A stretch of 64,000 bases of DNA from GCA-2731375 sp002731375 (GTDB lineage: Bacteria > Pseudomonadota > Alphaproteobacteria > GCA-2731375). Below, one piece after another: positions 17,461-25,957 of this stretch. The first letter of the stretch is position 1. Each line of letters begins with the position of its first letter. The translations under genes and the position numbers were made by a program. The notes under the pieces were generated by a model, which made no database searches, was not told where the DNA came from, and worked only from the letters and a program-made list of their open reading frames with translations. The DNA lies in assembly GCA_030752605.1 (NCBI GenBank), contig JASMDX010000067.1, positions 9,770-73,769 on the forward strand. Reading direction: 5' to 3'.

Positions 17461-18538
17461 CGCTTCCGCCAACCAGTTCGCCGGCACGGTCGTAAATCAA
17501 AACCTCGATCGTTACGGCACCCCAGCAGATCTCCAGCGCCTGCTTGTGGGCCAGTGCGGCGACCCTGTCCGCCAGGGGAAAGCCTTGCGCTTGCGCCGCG
17601 CCAAGGACCTCGGCCGCCGTGTTGGCCCGCCGGCACAGGGCCGCGACTTCGGGTGCCTCATCCGCGACCCGTGCCAGCCATTCAAAGTCCACCTGGGAAC
17701 GTTTCGAATGCAGATCCATGTGGCCTTGCGCCAGCTTGGATATTTTCGCGAAACCGCCAGCCAGGGACAGTCGTTCAACGGGATGACCACGCAGATACTT
17801 CAACATCCCGCCGGCAAAATCTCCCATATCGATCAGCGCGCCGTCATTGAAACCATGATGGCGTTGCAAGGCCGCCTCCGAGGTGCGTCCGGTCGCGGCA
17901 CCCAGATGGCGCAGGCCGGCGGCGCGGGCCACATCGATGCCTTGGTGAATGGTGGCGATCCAGGCGGCACAGGAAAAAGGGACAACGATGCCGGTGGTGC
18001 CCAGTATGGATATACCGCCCAAAATGCCCAAGCGCGGGTTCATGGTCCGCGCCGCCATGGCATCACCGCCCGGCACGGAAATTTCAACATCCAGGTCAAT
18101 AGATTTTCCCGCCGCCCGCGCCGAGCTGGTCAAGGCATCGGTGATCATGGCGCGGGGCACCGGATTGATCGCCGCCTGTCCGATCGCGATGGGCAGGCCC
18201 GGCTTGGTCACCGTGCCGACGCCATCGCCGGCGTGGAAGCATATGCCGGCGCCGTCGTCGGGACGCCGGCGCACACGGGCATGGATCAAGGCGCCGTGGG
18301 TGACGTCGGGATCATCGCCGGCATCTTTCTCAACTGCCGCCAAGGCAAAATCCATGCCGAGCTCCTCGCGGCAGAGGCAAAAGGCCACCGTGCGACCGCC
18401 CGGCAGGGTAATATCCACGGGATCGGGAAATTCGCCAGTCAAAAGCGCGCCATGGGCCGCCGTGGCAGCAGCCGTGGCGCAGGCGCCCGTGGTCCAGCCG
18501 CGCCGCAATGCGCCCTTTTCCGCCCCTTTTGCCGCCAT
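17453..18538 (-). CDS. cbiD: Cobalt-precorrin-5B C1-methyltransferase CbiD
   Basis: The 361-residue protein has the CbiD opening RRGWTTGACATAAATAAH (about 12-29) and the later blocks GDGVGTVTKPGL, PRMTNPRLGILGGISILGTTG in part, and GNFIG-like MGDFAGGMLKYL. CbiD methylates C-1 in the early-cobalt route and replaces CobF, which is not in the window. It is read away from cobB and is the first gene of a two-gene unit with cobK. Identity is clear from the N-terminal motif and the pathway context. Confidence 0.93.
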   Translation of the reverse strand: MAAKGAEKGALRRGWTTGACATAAATAAHGALLTGEFPDPVDITLPGGRTVAFCLCREELGMDFALAAVEKDAGDDPDVTHGALIHARVRRRPDDGAGICFHAGDGVGTVTKPGLPIAIGQAAINPVPRAMITDALTSSARAAGKSIDLDVEISVPGGDAMAARTMNPRLGILGGISILGTTGIVVPFSCAAWIATIHQGIDVARAAGLRHLGAATGRTSEAALQRHHGFNDGALIDMGDFAGGMLKYLRGHPVERLSLAGGFAKISKLAQGHMDLHSKRSQVDFEWLARVADEAPEVAALCRRANTAAEVLGAAQAQGFPLADRVAALAHKQALEICWGAVTIEVLIYDRAGELVGGSDD

Positions 18539-18581
18539 TCCGTCGAAAACCTCTTGATCACCAGCGTGCCCTGCAATAGGT

Positions 18582-18629
18582 ATGAATTACGCTTATACCA
18601 AGCCGCAAGCCAGGAAAAGATGCACCGGC
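18582..18629. promoter_or_regulatory. Divergent cbiD / cobB control region with repeated B12-box-like motif
   Basis: The short gap between cbiD and cobB carries ATACCAAGCCGCAAGCCAG (18596-18614), a near copy of the motif in the cobD/cbiX gap. A small inverted repeat, GGTAT and ATACC (18579-18583 and 18596-18600), overlaps it. AAGCCAGGA matches the first part of the B12 box, but no riboswitch core lies upstream. The recurrence between two divergent gene pairs of the same locus suggests a shared regulatory role, yet a dispersed repeat would look the same. Confidence 0.35.
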
Positions 18630-19979
18630 GTGAGCACGAGAGCAAGTTCTGACACGAATTCAGATAATGGCGCGCGCGGCTGGGTTCTGGCGGCGCCAAG
18701 CTCTAATTCTGGTAAGACTCTTGTCTCCGCCGCTCTGTTGCGCCTGCTGACCCGAAAAGGGGCGGCTGTTACGCCGTTCAAGGTTGGACCAGACTATATT
18801 GACCCCGGCTTTTTGTCTGCCGCCGCCGGCTTAACCTGCGGCAACCTTGATCCATGGGCCATGGCGCCGGAACGGCTGAACCAGCTGCTTCAGGAGCAAA
18901 GCGGTAGCCGATTTCTGATAGAAGGCGTGATGGGCCTGTTTGATGGCGCGGTCAGTGGCGATGGCTCTACCGCCGACTTAACGGCAATGTTCAATCTGCC
19001 CGTGATCCTGGTGATCAATGCCAAGGGTCAAGGCGCCTCCGCTGCGGCCCTGGCGCAGGGTTTCGCTAATTACCGTACCGACGTGAACGTGGCTGGCGTG
19101 ATTTTTACCCAGGTGGGCAGTCGGCGTCACCAAAAGATGCTGTTTGACGCCTGCGCCGAGGTAAACATCCGGGTGTTTGGCGTTCTTGCCGCCGATCCTT
19201 CGCTGCTTCTCCAGGCCCGGCATCTTGGTCTGGTACAGGCCAGCGAGCGGGCCGACCTGGACGCCTTGCTGGACCGCGCGGCGGATAATCTTGGCCGTGA
19301 CCTGGATCTGGCGGGCTTGCATGATATTGCCGCCGCGCCGGCCTATACAACAATCAATTCAGTTGATCCAGTCCCTCCACTGGGCCAACACATCGCCGTG
19401 GCCGCGGATATCGCCTTTGGGTTCCGTTATCACCATGTGCTGGATGACTGGCGCCGGGCGGGGGCGGAGATCAGCTTCTTTTCTCCCTTGGCCGATAAAG
19501 CGCCAAATTTGGATGCGGATGCGGTTTATTTACCGGGCGGCTACCCCGAACTGCATGCCGGCGCTCTGGCTGCGAATCAGGCCTTTTTATCCGGGTTGCG
19601 GGATGCGGCGGCGCGGGACGCCGTTATCCTGGGCGAATGCGGCGGCTTCATGGTGTTGGGCCAGGGTGTGCTGGATCAGGATGGCAGGTGCCACGCCATG
19701 GCCGGATTGTTGGGGCTGGAGACCTCTTTCGCCAAGCGCAAACTGCATTTAGGATATCGCCAGGTACGGCTGCGTCAATCGGGCCCCCTTGGTGCCAGGG
19801 GTGTGGATTACCGTGGCCACGAATTTCATTACGCCACGATAACTGAGGAACAGGGTGAACATCTGTTTACCGCTCGGGATGCCCTGGGCGAACAGAGCGC
19901 AGAGGTTGGCCTGTGTTCGGGCAAGGTAATGGGCAGCTTCATACATTTGATCGACCGTGATCACCGGACCGCTACTTAG
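18630..19979 (+). CDS. cobB: Cobyrinic acid a,c-diamide synthase CobB
   Basis: This glutamine-dependent enzyme amidates the a and c acetate side chains. It has the ATP-site APSSNSGKT near the N-terminus, VGPDYIDPGF, EGVMGLFDG, and a C-terminal glutaminase-like domain with the nucleophile in LGECGGFMVLG and HEFHYA. The GTG at 18630 follows a purine tract (AGGAAAAGA) by about 10 bases. It is preferred to the ATG at 18582, whose added 16 residues look like read-through of the control region. With the GTG start the protein is 449 residues, a normal length. The true start is uncertain. Confidence 0.92.
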   Translation: MSTRASSDTNSDNGARGWVLAAPSSNSGKTLVSAALLRLLTRKGAAVTPFKVGPDYIDPGFLSAAAGLTCGNLDPWAMAPERLNQLLQEQSGSRFLIEGVMGLFDGAVSGDGSTADLTAMFNLPVILVINAKGQGASAAALAQGFANYRTDVNVAGVIFTQVGSRRHQKMLFDACAEVNIRVFGVLAADPSLLLQARHLGLVQASERADLDALLDRAADNLGRDLDLAGLHDIAAAPAYTTINSVDPVPPLGQHIAVAADIAFGFRYHHVLDDWRRAGAEISFFSPLADKAPNLDADAVYLPGGYPELHAGALAANQAFLSGLRDAAARDAVILGECGGFMVLGQGVLDQDGRCHAMAGLLGLETSFAKRKLHLGYRQVRLRQSGPLGARGVDYRGHEFHYATITEEQGEHLFTARDALGEQSAEVGLCSGKVMGSFIHLIDRDHRTAT

Positions 19980-19996
19980 GAGTATCAGTACACATT

Positions 19997-21010
19997 ATGC
20001 CACAAAGCCAAGAAGACTTACGCCGCCTGCTGGCCGATTTACCCCATGCTGATGCTCGGGCACAGGCGGATGCCAAGGCGCGCAACGACATGCTGACCAA
20101 ACCACAAGGGGCGCTGGGCAAGCTGGAGGATCTGGTCTTGTGGCTGGCCGCTTGGCAGGGCCGCGAGGTGCCAAGGCTGGACAAGGTTCAGGTTTTGGTT
20201 TTTGCCGGCAATCACGGCGTTGTAGCGCAAGGCGTGTCCGCCTTTCCGGTAGAGGTCACCGCGCAGATGGTCGCCAATTTCGCCACCGGCGGCGCTGCCA
20301 TCAACCAATTGTGCGCCATGGCCGGGGCGGAGCTGAAGGTTCTGGATCTTGATCTGGAGAAACCGACCGCCGATTTTACCCAAGCACCAGCGTTGGGCTG
20401 GGACGAATTCCTTGATGCCTTGCGGCGCGGCATGGTCCAGGTGGACAACGATACGGATCTGGTCTGCATTGGCGAGATGGGTATTGGCAACACCACGGTA
20501 TCTGCCGCTCTAGCGCATGCGCTATATGGCGGCGCAGCCCAGGATTGGACCGGACGCGGCACCGGCGTGGGTGATGCGAGCCTGGCGCGCAAAGCCCAGG
20601 CCGTGGCCAATGGCAGATCCCGGCATGCCGCTATTCTGAACGATCCGCTGGAAATCGCCCGTTGCCTGGGTGGGCGGGAATTGGCCGCCATGGCGGGTGC
20701 CGCATTGGCGGCACGGCGGGCCCGTATCCCACTGTTGATCGACGGCTATGTGGCCTCCGCCGCGCTGGCACCCTTGCACGTGGCGGCACCGGGCTTTTTG
20801 GAACATTGCTGGGCCGCGCACGTTTCAGCCGAACCGGGGCATCTGCGCCTGTTACAGCGCATGGGCCTATCGCCGCTGTTGGATCTGGGCATGCGCCTGG
20901 GCGAGGCCTCCGGCGCGGCGACGGCAATCCCGCTGTTGCGGGCCGCACTTGCCACTCACGCGGGCATGGCAAGCTTCGCCGATGCCGGCGTGGCGGAAAA
21001 ATCAGACTAA
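19997..21010 (+). CDS. cobT: Nicotinate-nucleotide-dimethylbenzimidazole phosphoribosyltransferase
   Basis: The 337-residue enzyme activates the lower ligand by making alpha-ribazole phosphate from nicotinate mononucleotide. It has QARNDML-like DAKARNDMLTKPQGALG, VLVFAGNHGVVAQGVSAFP, GEMGIGNTTVSAAL and the C-terminal glutamate-bearing region in LDLGMRLGEASGA. An AGGAG tract lies 13 bases before the ATG. It follows cobB by 17 bases and probably shares its transcript. Note that this CobT is the phosphoribosyltransferase (CobU of some Cob nomenclatures), not the cobaltochelatase subunit that partners CobN. Confidence 0.95.
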   Translation: MPQSQEDLRRLLADLPHADARAQADAKARNDMLTKPQGALGKLEDLVLWLAAWQGREVPRLDKVQVLVFAGNHGVVAQGVSAFPVEVTAQMVANFATGGAAINQLCAMAGAELKVLDLDLEKPTADFTQAPALGWDEFLDALRRGMVQVDNDTDLVCIGEMGIGNTTVSAALAHALYGGAAQDWTGRGTGVGDASLARKAQAVANGRSRHAAILNDPLEIARCLGGRELAAMAGAALAARRARIPLLIDGYVASAALAPLHVAAPGFLEHCWAAHVSAEPGHLRLLQRMGLSPLLDLGMRLGEASGAATAIPLLRAALATHAGMASFADAGVAEKSD

Positions 21011-21053
21011 GATTTTAAGTGCGGCACGCCAATTTGACTAAATCGAAAACAAC

Positions 21054-21803
21054 CTAAATTGCTTTGGAATGCACTGTCCGGGGCATGCGGGCCATGGCCT
21101 CTGCCGTTAACAGGCCAAGGACAGCCCAGAAAACCAGGTTTGTGGCCAGGCTGGCAGTGGCAAAGTCAGCCGCCAGGACCGCCGGCACGGCACTATCGAT
21201 GCTGGGAAGATGCGGGGCGCCATAGATTTGGGGCAAGGCGATCATGGCAACTCCCAGCACGCGCCAGACCACGCCATTACAGAGAAAAATCAGGGCGATC
21301 CCACCGGCCGTCAGCAGCGCCGTGGACAGCCACCAGGTTTGCTTGGCCAGCAAATCACCGGCCGGCATGCCCGGTAGCTCCGGCGGTATGCCCACCGCCG
21401 GTGCCAGATTGAGGGCTATAAAACCGCCCAGGCCCCAGACCACGCCATGGCGCCAATTGATCACCCGGCGCAAGGCGAAAACCGCCGCCAGGATCAACCC
21501 CAGGGCAACACCCATCAGGACATTGGAGAGAAGCGAATACAGTAATCTCTCGGCGCCGTCGGCGGGCATCCAGGCCGCTTCGTCGTGGTGATGGCCGGCA
21601 TCCTTCGCGCCTTGACTACCTTCGTGAGCTTGATGATCATGGGCCGCCGCGCTGGCCGCACCTGGGGCTGAGCCAGCATCTTCAAAAGCCTCGGCCGCGA
21701 AGATCAGCGGGTAGACTTTCAGCGTCTGTAGGCCTGTCAATCCCGCGCCGGCGACAATGCCGGCGACCAAGGCACTGATGAGGATCGATTTGAAGAAATC
21801 CAT
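21054..21803 (-). CDS. cbtA: Cobalt transporter subunit CbtA
   Basis: This is a membrane protein of 249 residues with an N-terminal helix (FKSILISALVAGIVAGAGLTG), a His-rich hydrophilic loop (HDHQAHEGS and HHHDEAAW, about residues 55-80), then four or so helices with motifs such as GVVWGLGGFIALNLAPAVG. This matches the CbtA family, a predicted cobalt importer usually found with CbtB. It is downstream of cbtB on the minus strand, 40 bases apart. The role is predicted from gene neighbourhoods, not biochemistry. Confidence 0.88.
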   Translation of the reverse strand: MDFFKSILISALVAGIVAGAGLTGLQTLKVYPLIFAAEAFEDAGSAPGAASAAAHDHQAHEGSQGAKDAGHHHDEAAWMPADGAERLLYSLLSNVLMGVALGLILAAVFALRRVINWRHGVVWGLGGFIALNLAPAVGIPPELPGMPAGDLLAKQTWWLSTALLTAGGIALIFLCNGVVWRVLGVAMIALPQIYGAPHLPSIDSAVPAVLAADFATASLATNLVFWAVLGLLTAEAMARMPRTVHSKAI

Positions 21804-21843
21804 GTGAGCGTTGGCGGTTAGCCGTAAACTAGTGACCGTTGTA

Positions 21844-22044
21844 CTAGTGACAGGGCGCCGCTATGCCGTGGCGGGAATCATGGGCCGCATTATGGATGGC
21901 GGCGGGGTGGGACAGCGCCACGCCGATGAACAGTGCCAGTCCTAAAAGGGCGGCAAGGCCTGCTTGCATGACCTGCGCGGTACGTATCTGTGTCGCGTCC
22001 GCCTGTGTCGCGGTTGTCTGATCGGCAACTTTTGTCTGCGCCAT
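21844..22044 (-). CDS. cbtB: Cobalt transporter subunit CbtB
   Basis: This small protein of 66 residues has one membrane helix (MQAGLAALLGLALFIGVAL) and a C-terminal metal-binding-like tail HDSRHGIAAPCH, the CbtB signature. A GAGAGGA ribosome site precedes the ATG by 7 bases. cbtB-cbtA pairs are often under cobalamin riboswitches, but no aptamer core is visible in the upstream 150 bases here. It likely works with CbtA in cobalt uptake for the cob locus. Confidence 0.88.
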   Translation of the reverse strand: MAQTKVADQTTATQADATQIRTAQVMQAGLAALLGLALFIGVALSHPAAIHNAAHDSRHGIAAPCH

Positions 22045-22309
22045 GCATTTATCCTCTCAAATACGAATATGTTCCACACCACATAGGAAAATCAAACCCA
22101 AATGGTTGAATTTTTTCTTGGCTCCGAGAATACTTGCATCGTCATCAAATACAACAAGAATTCCGGTAAAAATCACGGCAAAATATTCCCTTCCAAACAC
22201 TCACGACTAGTCCATTGGCAGAGCGGCCTCAACAGCATAGATTGAGCCTGGGACGCGGCCTGGAATCCTGGGCCGTGGGGGACGACACGAACCTGGTGGG
22301 AAATATCGA
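22045..22309. other. Divergent intergenic region, cbtB and fused ABC exporter, with structured GC-rich leader
   Basis: The left part (22045-22200) is AT-rich and would hold the cbtB promoter. The right part, the leader of the exporter gene, is GC-rich with short inverted repeats: CTCAA/TTGAG (22229-22247) and CGGCC/GGCCG (22256-22275). It does not contain the core of a cobalamin riboswitch, nor does it match a tRNA or another riboswitch that I know. A purine tract GGTGGGA lies about 8 bases before the exporter ATG. Confidence 0.4.
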
Positions 22310-25300
22310 ATGTATCTGGACGCCCGGCTTTGGCGCTTTACTGCGGGTCTGCGCCATCGGCTTTTCGGCGCCGTGGGAATAGGACTGCTTTCGGCGGCGG
22401 TGGGCGTGGTGCGTCTGATGCTGTTGGGCTGGCTGTTGGGTTTGATCTTCGATGGCGCCGGGCTGGCCGAGTTGTGGGGGCCGGTTGTTCTGGTTGGCGG
22501 TACCATGTTGTTGCGCGCCTGGTTGGAATACAGCCGCAACATGGTGGCCCATCACACCGCCGCACGCGTGCAAATATCCTTGCGCCAGCGCCTATATGAA
22601 CAGATCGTGCATCTGGGCCCGGCCTATTTTGGCTTGCAGCGAACAGGCGATGTCCTGGTCTCGCTGGTTGAGGGTGTGGAGCAGTTGGAGACCTATTTCG
22701 GCCAGTACATCCCGCAGCTATTTGTCGCGGCCCTGACGCCGGTGATGATTTTTGCCTTCATGGCTTTCCTGGATCCGACCATCGCGGCCACCATGCTGGC
22801 TTTTGCCCTGGTGACGTTGGTGGCGCCGTCGGCCTTTCATTTTTGGGACAAGGAGAGTGCCAGGGAGCGCTCGAAAGCCTATGGCGCCTTCGCCGCCGAG
22901 TTCCTTGACAGCCTGCAGGGTTTGGGCACCTTGAAATCCTTCGGGCAGAGCCATGTGCGGGCGGAGAGCCTTGCGCTCAAGGCGCGTGCCGTATTCCACA
23001 CCACCATGTGGGTGTTGGCCACCAATGCCCTGGGCCGGGGCATCACGGACACGGGCATTGCATTGGGCGCGGCGGGCGCCCTGGCGGTGGGCGCCTGGCG
23101 AGTGGCCGAGGGCCAGCTCGAGCTGTGGGTGTTGCTGGTCGTGCTGATGCTGGGCGTTGAAGTCTTCCGGCCATTGCGGGAGCTGCGCAATCTGCTGCAT
23201 CAGGGTATGGTGGGACAATCCGCCGCCGAGGGTATTTTGGATATCCTGGCCGCCCGGCCCAGTCTGGCGGATGACGGCACCGGCACTTTGGTGCTGGAGG
23301 ATGCAGCATCAGTTGAGTTTAGGGATGTCCGTTTCGCCTATCCCAGCGCGCGGAATAGGGCCCACGACGGCCTGAATTTCAAGATCGAGGCAGGCGAACG
23401 CATCGGCATCGTCGGACCTTCGGGCGCGGGCAAAACGACTATCCAGCGTCTATTGCTGCGCCTATACGATCCCAGCGAAGGCCAGATCCTGATCGCTGGC
23501 CAGAATATCCGGCAACAGACCCTGGCCAGCCTGCGTCAACAATTCGCCGTGGTGCAGCAGGACACCTATTTGTTTTTCGGCAGCGTCGAGGACAATATTC
23601 GCCTGGGCAAACCGGAAGCCACCTGCGACGAGGTCGCGAATGCCGCGAATGCCGCGAATGCCGCCGAATTCATCGCCCACCTGCCCCAGGGTTATGCCAC
23701 CGTCGTGGGCGAGCGGGGCCTGAAACTATCCGGCGGGCAGCGTCAGCGCATCGCCATTGCGCGGGCCTTGCTGCGGGATGCGCCGATCCTAGTGCTGGAC
23801 GAGGCGCTGTCCTCGGTTGATGCAGAGAACGAGGCGGTGATCCAGCAGGCCCTGGACCGCCTGATGGCCGGCCGTACCACCTTGATCTTCGCGCATCGTC
23901 TGTCCAGCGTCATTGACGCCGACCGTATTCTGGTACTGGGCCAGGGCCGGATCGTGGAGCAGGGCCGGCACCGTGATTTGATGGACCAAGGCGGCATCTA
24001 TCACCGCCTGATGACGGCTCAGGCCCAGGACAAGGCTGATCCCGACCAGGAACTTGAAGCCCGCACGGCGGCGGACGAGGTCGTCGATAGCGATGACCTG
24101 CCACAGGATGTGGGCGAAAGCGACGCTATTCTGCGCGCCCGGGGCCTGGGATGGGCCGGCGCCTTCCGCACCTTGCTGGGCCATGTGGCACCGTGGAAGG
24201 GCCGGTTGAGCATGACCTTTATCCTCGGAGTCAGCCGGGTGATCGCCTACACGGGCATCGGCATCGTCGGTGCCCTGGCCGTCGCGGCGGTGAAGGGCGG
24301 TGCGGCATACAGCAATCTGCTGTGGATCATGGCCGCTATGGCGCCGGCAGCGGGCATCCTGCATTGGTTGGAAAGCTGGATCGCCCACGACATGGCTTTT
24401 CGCCTGCTGGCGGAAATGCGCATCGCCCTATTCGACAAGCTGGACAAGCTGGCGCCGGCTTACCTGCTGGGCCGGCGCACGGGCGATCTGGTCTCTGTCG
24501 CCACCCAGGATGTGGAAACAGTGGAATTCTTCTTTGCCCATACCGTTGCACCTGCCTTTGTCGCCGTGTTGGTGCCCTTGCTGGTGCTGACCACCTTGTT
24601 TGTTTTCGGCTCGGCCATGGCCCTGGCCCTGATGCCGTTTCTGTTGGCGGTGGCTCTCAGCCCGTTTCTGATGCGTGGTCGGGTTGACCGTTTGGGCTCC
24701 GCCGCACGGGAGGCTCTAGGTGAATTGAACGCCCATGCCGTCGACAGCATTCAAGGCCTGACGGAGGTGATTGCCTTTCAGGCCGAAGATCGGCGCGGCC
24801 TGGGCTTCATGGAGTTGGCGAAACGGCAAATCGAGGTCCGCCTGCCGTTCTTCCGGGAACTGACCATTCAAACCGCCTCGTTGGAACTGGCCACGGGCCT
24901 GGGTGGTCTGGCAGTGGTCGCCACGGGTGCGGCCCTGGTTGGTAATGGCAGCTTGCCGGCTCAGCACCTGCCGCTTCTCACCTTGCTGGCCATGGCGGCG
25001 TTTTTGCCCATATCGGAGATCGCCAATATTGGCCGGCAACTGGCTGATACCCTGGGCGCCACCCGGCGGCTATACGCGGTGCACGAAGAAGATATCCCCG
25101 TCCAGGACGGCCCCGGCGTGGGCCAGACGGAACCCATCGGCCTCGCCTTCAGGGAGGTAAAATTCCGCTATGCCGGCACCAAGACGCCGGCACTGGATGG
25201 CGTCAGCTTTGACGTGCCCGCCGGTAGTACCCTGGCATTGGTCGGGCCGTCAGGAGCCGGCAAGACCACCATCGCGCATCTGTTTATGCGCTTTTGGGAC

Positions 25301-25885
25301 CCCGATGGGGGCCGCATTGAACTTGATGGTCATGATCTGCGTGGCTTCCGTCTGGACGGCATGCGCCGGCGTATCGCCCTGGTGGCCCAGGATACCTATC
25401 TGTTCAACACTTCCATGGGCGATAATATCCGTATCGCCCGGCCGGAGGCGACGGACGAGGAACTGGCCCAGGCGATCCAGCGTGCCGCCCTGGATGATTT
25501 CATCGCCGGTCTGCCCGAGGGCCTGGACACGCCGGTGGGCGAGCGGGGCATGCGTCTGTCGGGTGGACAGCGGCAACGGGTCGCCATCGCGCGGGCTTTT
25601 CTGAAAGATGCGCCGGTGCTGATTTTGGATGAAGCCACCTCGCACCTGGATGCGGTCAACGAACAGCTCGTACGCGCCGCACTGGATGACCTGATGGCGG
25701 CGCGGACGACGATCGTCATCGCCCACCGCCTGTCCACGGTACGCGACGCCGATCGCATCGTGGTGCTGGAAAAGGGCAGGGTCATCGAACAGGGCCGGCA
25801 TGATGAGTTGATTGCTTTAGGCGGTCTGTACGCACATTTGGTGGCTCGGCAAACATCAACCGAACGCTCCGACGCCGCCGAATAA
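22310..25885 (+). CDS. Fused double-unit ABC exporter (CydDC-like layout)
   Basis: A single 1191-residue chain contains two complete exporter halves. The first has a membrane domain (about 1-310) and an ATPase domain with Walker A GPSGAGKTT and signature LSGGQRQRIAIARALL. The second runs from about 620, with Walker A GPSGAGKTT and signature LSGGQRQRVAIARAF. Both have Walker B (ILVLDEA and ILILDEA) and H-loops, so both sites look active. The layout resembles fused CydD-CydC or other type IV exporters; the substrate is unknown. It is divergent from the cobalt importer. A three-fold 9-base repeat (near 23638-23664) encodes Ala-Asn-Ala within an otherwise normal helix. Confidence 0.88.
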   Translation: MYLDARLWRFTAGLRHRLFGAVGIGLLSAAVGVVRLMLLGWLLGLIFDGAGLAELWGPVVLVGGTMLLRAWLEYSRNMVAHHTAARVQISLRQRLYEQIVHLGPAYFGLQRTGDVLVSLVEGVEQLETYFGQYIPQLFVAALTPVMIFAFMAFLDPTIAATMLAFALVTLVAPSAFHFWDKESARERSKAYGAFAAEFLDSLQGLGTLKSFGQSHVRAESLALKARAVFHTTMWVLATNALGRGITDTGIALGAAGALAVGAWRVAEGQLELWVLLVVLMLGVEVFRPLRELRNLLHQGMVGQSAAEGILDILAARPSLADDGTGTLVLEDAASVEFRDVRFAYPSARNRAHDGLNFKIEAGERIGIVGPSGAGKTTIQRLLLRLYDPSEGQILIAGQNIRQQTLASLRQQFAVVQQDTYLFFGSVEDNIRLGKPEATCDEVANAANAANAAEFIAHLPQGYATVVGERGLKLSGGQRQRIAIARALLRDAPILVLDEALSSVDAENEAVIQQALDRLMAGRTTLIFAHRLSSVIDADRILVLGQGRIVEQGRHRDLMDQGGIYHRLMTAQAQDKADPDQELEARTAADEVVDSDDLPQDVGESDAILRARGLGWAGAFRTLLGHVAPWKGRLSMTFILGVSRVIAYTGIGIVGALAVAAVKGGAAYSNLLWIMAAMAPAAGILHWLESWIAHDMAFRLLAEMRIALFDKLDKLAPAYLLGRRTGDLVSVATQDVETVEFFFAHTVAPAFVAVLVPLLVLTTLFVFGSAMALALMPFLLAVALSPFLMRGRVDRLGSAAREALGELNAHAVDSIQGLTEVIAFQAEDRRGLGFMELAKRQIEVRLPFFRELTIQTASLELATGLGGLAVVATGAALVGNGSLPAQHLPLLTLLAMAAFLPISEIANIGRQLADTLGATRRLYAVHEEDIPVQDGPGVGQTEPIGLAFREVKFRYAGTKTPALDGVSFDVPAGSTLALVGPSGAGKTTIAHLFMRFWDPDGGRIELDGHDLRGFRLDGMRRRIALVAQDTYLFNTSMGDNIRIARPEATDEELAQAIQRAALDDFIAGLPEGLDTPVGERGMRLSGGQRQRVAIARAFLKDAPVLILDEATSHLDAVNEQLVRAALDDLMAARTTIVIAHRLSTVRDADRIVVLEKGRVIEQGRHDELIALGGLYAHLVARQTSTERSDAAE

Positions 25886-25957
25886 ACACGGACATTTGCG
25901 GGTGGGGCCGCGCTCGTTTACCCTGGCCGGACAGCAGTCTGTTTATAGAGAGTCCCC

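Noticed and set aside
22215..22300. A tRNA-like fold before the exporter gene
   Set aside because: No T-arm GTTCGA-type sequence, no anticodon arm and no matching acceptor arms are present.
22045..22309. A second cobalamin riboswitch for cbtBA or the exporter
   Set aside because: Neither strand has the core GCTGCCCCCGCAACTG element or a B12 box.
23636..23668. Three tandem 9-base repeats in the fused exporter gene
   Set aside because: They encode Ala-Asn-Ala in a helix of normal length for the family, so no insertion is implied.
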